A program made the position numbers and the translations under genes. Of a stretch of 7,644 bases of DNA, positions 5,669 to 7,644 are shown piece after piece; position 1 is the stretch's first letter; the number at the start of each line of letters is the position of its first letter. Source of the DNA: Haloarculaceae archaeon (GTDB lineage: Archaea > Halobacteriota > Halobacteria > Halobacteriales > Haloarculaceae); the NCBI GenBank assembly GCA_028274885.1, contig JAQCMX010000008.1:1-7644 (forward strand). The letters run 5' to 3'. The notes below the pieces were generated by a model. That model was not told the DNA's origin and made no database searches. It worked only from the letters and a program-made list of their open reading frames with translations.

Positions 5669-6949
5669 TCAGGCGAGAGCGCTGCCGGCGCGGATGATCG
5701 TCTCCTCACCGAATGCGGGACCGACAAACTGGATACCCACCGGCAGTCCGTCGTCGGTCTCGCCGGCAGGAACCGAAATCGCGGGCAGGTTCGCCAGATT
5801 TACCGGGGTGGTGTTGGCGTCAGCGAGATACATCTTGAGCGGATCGTCAAGGCTCTCACCGCGTTCGAACGGGGACACGGGCATCGTCGGCGAGGCGAGC
5901 ACGTCCGCCTCGGCAAGCGCTTCGTCGAAATCCCGTTTGACCCAGGCGCGGGCGTCCTGTGCTTTCCTGTAGTACTTGTCCTGATAGCCGGCCGAAAGCG
6001 CGTAGGTGCCAAGCAGGATACGGCGCTTGACCTCCTCGCCAAATCCGGCTTCCCGGGAGCGGGCAAACGTATCGTTCCAGTTACCCTCGTAGCCCCCGGA
6101 CTGTCCGTAGCCCACGCCGTCGAACCGGGCGAGATTCGAGGACGCCTCACCCATGGCGATCACGTAGTAGGCCTGGACGGCGTGTTCGACGCTTGGCAGT
6201 TCGACCTCGTGGTAGCTGGCACCCATGGTTTCCAGTTCGTCGATGGCCGCCCAGAACTGTTCGGCGACCCCGTCGTCGGCCCCCTCGACGAGTTCGATGG
6301 GGACGCCAATGTCGAATCCCTCGATGTCGCCGTCGGCCGCGGCGGCGAAATCGTACTCGGTCCCGTGGACGGTTGCGTCCTGGGTCGTTGCGTCCCGTTC
6401 GTCGGGACCGGCGATGACTTCGAGCAGTTCCGCTGCCGCTTCGACCGTGGGGGCGATCGGCCCGATCTGTTCGAGGCTGTTGGCATACGCGATCAGCCCG
6501 TATCGGGACACCAGGCCGTATGTGGGTTTGATCCCGACGACGCCACAGAACGCGGCCGGACAGCGGATCGACCCACCGGTGTCGGTCCCAAGCGCGAGGT
6601 CAGCGTCGCCGGCAGCCACGACCGCAGCCGATCCGCCGGACGAGCCACCGGGCACGTGTCCCTCCGCAGCCGGGTTCTCGACGGCTCCAAATGCCGACGT
6701 CTCGGTGGTCGTGCCCATGCCGAACTCGTCCATGTTCGTCTTGCCAGGGATGGTCGCGCCAGCGGCTTTGAGTCGTTCGACAACGGTCGCGTCGTAGGGT
6801 GGGATGTACCCCTCGAGCATGGCGGAACCACAGGTCGTTTGCACGCCATCGGTCGAGATGTTGTCCTTGACTGCGACTGTCTTCCCTGCCAGTGGCCCCT
6901 CGGAGCTGCCCGTGATCTGCTCTTTGGTTATGTAGGCGTTGTAGGTCAT
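5669..6949 (-). CDS. gatA: Asp-tRNA(Asn)/Glu-tRNA(Gln) amidotransferase subunit A
   Basis: A 426-residue glutaminase subunit of the GatCAB amidotransferase, which frees ammonia from glutamine and passes it to GatB to convert misacylated Asp-tRNA(Asn) or Glu-tRNA(Gln). In archaea GatDE normally handles Glu-tRNA(Gln), so the Asn role is likelier. The amidase-signature Ser-cisSer-Lys triad is complete: K28 (VAVKDN), S103 in GGSSGGS and S127 in DTGGS. The spacing (75 and 24 residues) equals that of bacterial GatA Lys79/Ser154/Ser178, so the protein differs mainly by an N-terminus shorter by about 51 residues, as in other haloarchaeal GatA proteins. The start ATG 6949 lies 7 nt after the gatC stop codon, so the two form an operon. 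gatB is not in the window; the next gene downstream is an unrelated hypothetical. Confidence 0.96.
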   Translation of the reverse strand: MTYNAYITKEQITGSSEGPLAGKTVAVKDNISTDGVQTTCGSAMLEGYIPPYDATVVERLKAAGATIPGKTNMDEFGMGTTTETSAFGAVENPAAEGHVPGGSSGGSAAVVAAGDADLALGTDTGGSIRCPAAFCGVVGIKPTYGLVSRYGLIAYANSLEQIGPIAPTVEAAAELLEVIAGPDERDATTQDATVHGTEYDFAAAADGDIEGFDIGVPIELVEGADDGVAEQFWAAIDELETMGASYHEVELPSVEHAVQAYYVIAMGEASSNLARFDGVGYGQSGGYEGNWNDTFARSREAGFGEEVKRRILLGTYALSAGYQDKYYRKAQDARAWVKRDFDEALAEADVLASPTMPVSPFERGESLDDPLKMYLADANTTPVNLANLPAISVPAGETDDGLPVGIQFVGPAFGEETIIRAGSALA

Positions 6950-6955
6950 GGCTTA

Positions 6956-7234
6956 CTACGAAACTGGCGGTCCTTTGAAATATCCGTCCTCACTGTCCGG
7001 TGCATTCGCCAGTGCCTCCTCCTGATCGAGGCTCTCACGGACCTCGTCTGCCCGCAGAACGTTTGTCAGTTCCGGGTCCGTTTCGAGTTCAGGAACCTCG
7101 TCCAGCGCCTCGAAATAGGAGAGGATCTCCTCGAACTGCCCGGTGAACCGCTCGCGCTCGGCCGCCGAGAGGTCGACGCGTGCCAGTTCCGCAACGTGCT
7201 CGACATCCTTGGGGTCGACGACAGAATCATTCAT
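6956..7234 (-). CDS. gatC: Asp-tRNA(Asn)/Glu-tRNA(Gln) amidotransferase subunit C
   Basis: A 92-residue small subunit that wraps around the GatA-GatB interface and stabilises the complex; it has no catalytic residue. Family features are the N-terminal V-x-H-V-A-x-L-A-R-V-D-L segment (about residues 11-22), a helix ending in FEEILSYFEALDEVP (about 35-49), then LRADEVRESLDQEEAL and the closing DGYFKGPPVS found in haloarchaeal GatC proteins. ATG 7234 is chosen. The frame stays open upstream to 7501, but that part crosses the tfb promoter and antisense tfb codons and shows no GatC similarity. A TATA-like box is about 27 nt before 7234. The gene ends in tandem TAG TAA stops, the second lying in the 6-nt gap before gatA. 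Confidence 0.95.
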   Translation of the reverse strand: MNDSVVDPKDVEHVAELARVDLSAAERERFTGQFEEILSYFEALDEVPELETDPELTNVLRADEVRESLDQEEALANAPDSEDGYFKGPPVS

Positions 7235-7257
7235 AATCAGCTGAAGTGTTTTGCTGG

Positions 7258-7265
7258 CAGTAAGC
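7258..7265 (-). promoter_or_regulatory. TATA-like box of the gatCA operon
   Basis: Minus-strand GCTTACTG is centred about 27 nt before ATG 7234. The match to a TATA box is weak, but the spacing equals that of the other leaderless genes here. A second candidate, TTAAAT near 7296-7301 on the minus strand, would give a leader of about 37 nt. Confidence 0.35.
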
Positions 7266-7314
7266 GTTTCGAAACCCGGTGTTCCTGGCAGAAGATTTAA
7301 GAAGGAACAGAACC

Positions 7315-7335
7315 AATATAATATTACCGATAAAC
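7315..7335 (+). promoter_or_regulatory. AT-rich promoter region of tfb
   Basis: Two boxes are present: AATATAATATTA (7315-7326, containing the palindrome TAATATTA) centred 50 nt, and GATAAAC (7329-7335) centred 38 nt, before ATG 7370. They imply leaders of about 23 or 11 nt. No TATA-like box lies at the leaderless distance, where the DNA is GC-rich, so this gene differs from its neighbours. Confidence 0.45.
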
Positions 7336-7344
7336 GTTCTTCGG

Positions 7345-7370
7345 GTACCATCACATCCCGAGTACCATCA
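7345..7370 (+). repeat. Direct repeat GTACCATCA in the tfb leader
   Basis: GTACCATCA occurs at 7345-7353 and 7362-7370, 17 bp apart start to start; the second copy ends on the A of the tfb start codon. An overlapping inverted repeat TCGGG (7341-7345)/CCCGA (7357-7361) could form a 5-bp stem with an 11-nt loop. Role unknown. Confidence 0.4.
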
Positions 7371-7644
7371 TGACTGACACCACCACCAGAGAGTACGCAC
7401 GCGAGACCGAAACCGAAAGCGAAGAGTCCGAGCGCACAGACGCCGAGGAGAGACTTGAGTGTCCGGAGTGTGGCGGAACGCTTGTTGTGGACGACGAACA
7501 CGGTGAGACTGTCTGTGGGGAGTGTGGACTCGTCGTCGAGGAAGACGAGATCGACCCTGGACCGGAATGGCGGGCCTTCGACTCACGCGAAAAGGACGAA
7601 AAATCCCGTGTCGGGGCCCCCACGACCAAGATGATGCACGATAA
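7370..7644 (+). CDS. tfb: Transcription initiation factor IIB (TFB), N-terminal part; 3' end cut off
   Basis: The first 91 codons of an archaeal general transcription factor that binds TBP-TATA and BRE DNA and recruits RNA polymerase. After an acidic, Thr/Glu-rich N-terminal extension of about 28 residues comes the zinc ribbon C31-x2-C34-x14-C49-x2-C52, which docks on the polymerase. The conserved B-reader/linker follows (GPEWRAF at 64-70, SRVGAPTTKMMHD at 79-91). The two cyclin-like core repeats lie beyond the right edge; full-length proteins have about 310-330 residues. No in-frame start codon lies close upstream of ATG 7370, so the start is clear. Haloarchaea encode several TFBs with different promoter preferences, and which one this is cannot be told from the N-terminus. 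It is divergent from gatCA. Confidence 0.95.
   Translation, partial: MTDTTTREYARETETESEESERTDAEERLECPECGGTLVVDDEHGETVCGECGLVVEEDEIDPGPEWRAFDSREKDEKSRVGAPTTKMMHD

Noticed and set aside
6182..7300. Plus-strand 372-codon frame opposite gatA and gatC
   Set aside because: It is antisense to two unmistakable genes with catalytic residues intact, and no domain is seen.
7235..7501. N-terminal extension of gatC (89 extra codons including a hydrophobic stretch)
   Set aside because: It is out of line with GatC length, crosses both promoters and antisense tfb codons; ATG 7234 fits the family and promoter spacing.

Overview
The window is haloarchaeal chromosomal DNA (class Halobacteria). The evidence is a set of archaeal information-processing genes (TFB, RNase P component 4, short archaeal-type GatA/GatC, a second uS10-type protein), a geranylgeranyl reductase for archaeal lipids, acidic Asp/Glu-rich proteins, moderately GC-rich DNA with AT-rich intergenic boxes, and TATA-like elements placed for leaderless transcription. 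I cannot fix the genus. I see no insertion sequence, CRISPR array, rRNA or tRNA, and nothing that looks like recent transfer.

Layout from left to right. A Nudix hydrolase (minus strand, cut by the left edge) is divergent from a small uS10/mL48-family protein. An AbgA-like M20D amidohydrolase follows on the plus strand, converging with a DUF2062 membrane protein. Upstream of DUF2062 on the minus strand lies a geranylgeranyl reductase, divergent from a plant-type 2Fe-2S ferredoxin. The ferredoxin converges with RNase P component 4 (minus). Next on the minus strand come an unrecognised 121-aa protein and then gatCA (gatC upstream, gatA downstream). Divergent from gatC, the gene for transcription factor B starts on the plus strand and runs off the right edge.

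Most genes appear to be transcribed singly; the one clear operon is gatC-gatA with a 6-nt gap. For seven genes a TATA-like box is centred about 25-29 nt before the start codon, which fits leaderless mRNAs and helps choose starts. The reductase and DUF2062 boxes lie about 34 nt upstream, implying leaders of a few nucleotides. tfb appears to have a longer leader carrying a repeat.

Functionally the window is mostly housekeeping: nucleotide sanitation (Nudix), translation and tRNA maturation (uS10-like, Rnp4, GatCA), transcription initiation (TFB) and membrane lipid saturation (reductase, perhaps fed by the adjacent ferredoxin). The least ordinary items are the reductase/ferredoxin divergent pair with an extra symmetric TATA element between them, the stand-alone AbgA-like hydrolase, the uS10 paralogue, the structured tfb leader and the unassigned 121-aa protein. 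I did not find a convincing new multi-gene system. No gene-free stretch exceeds 150 nt.
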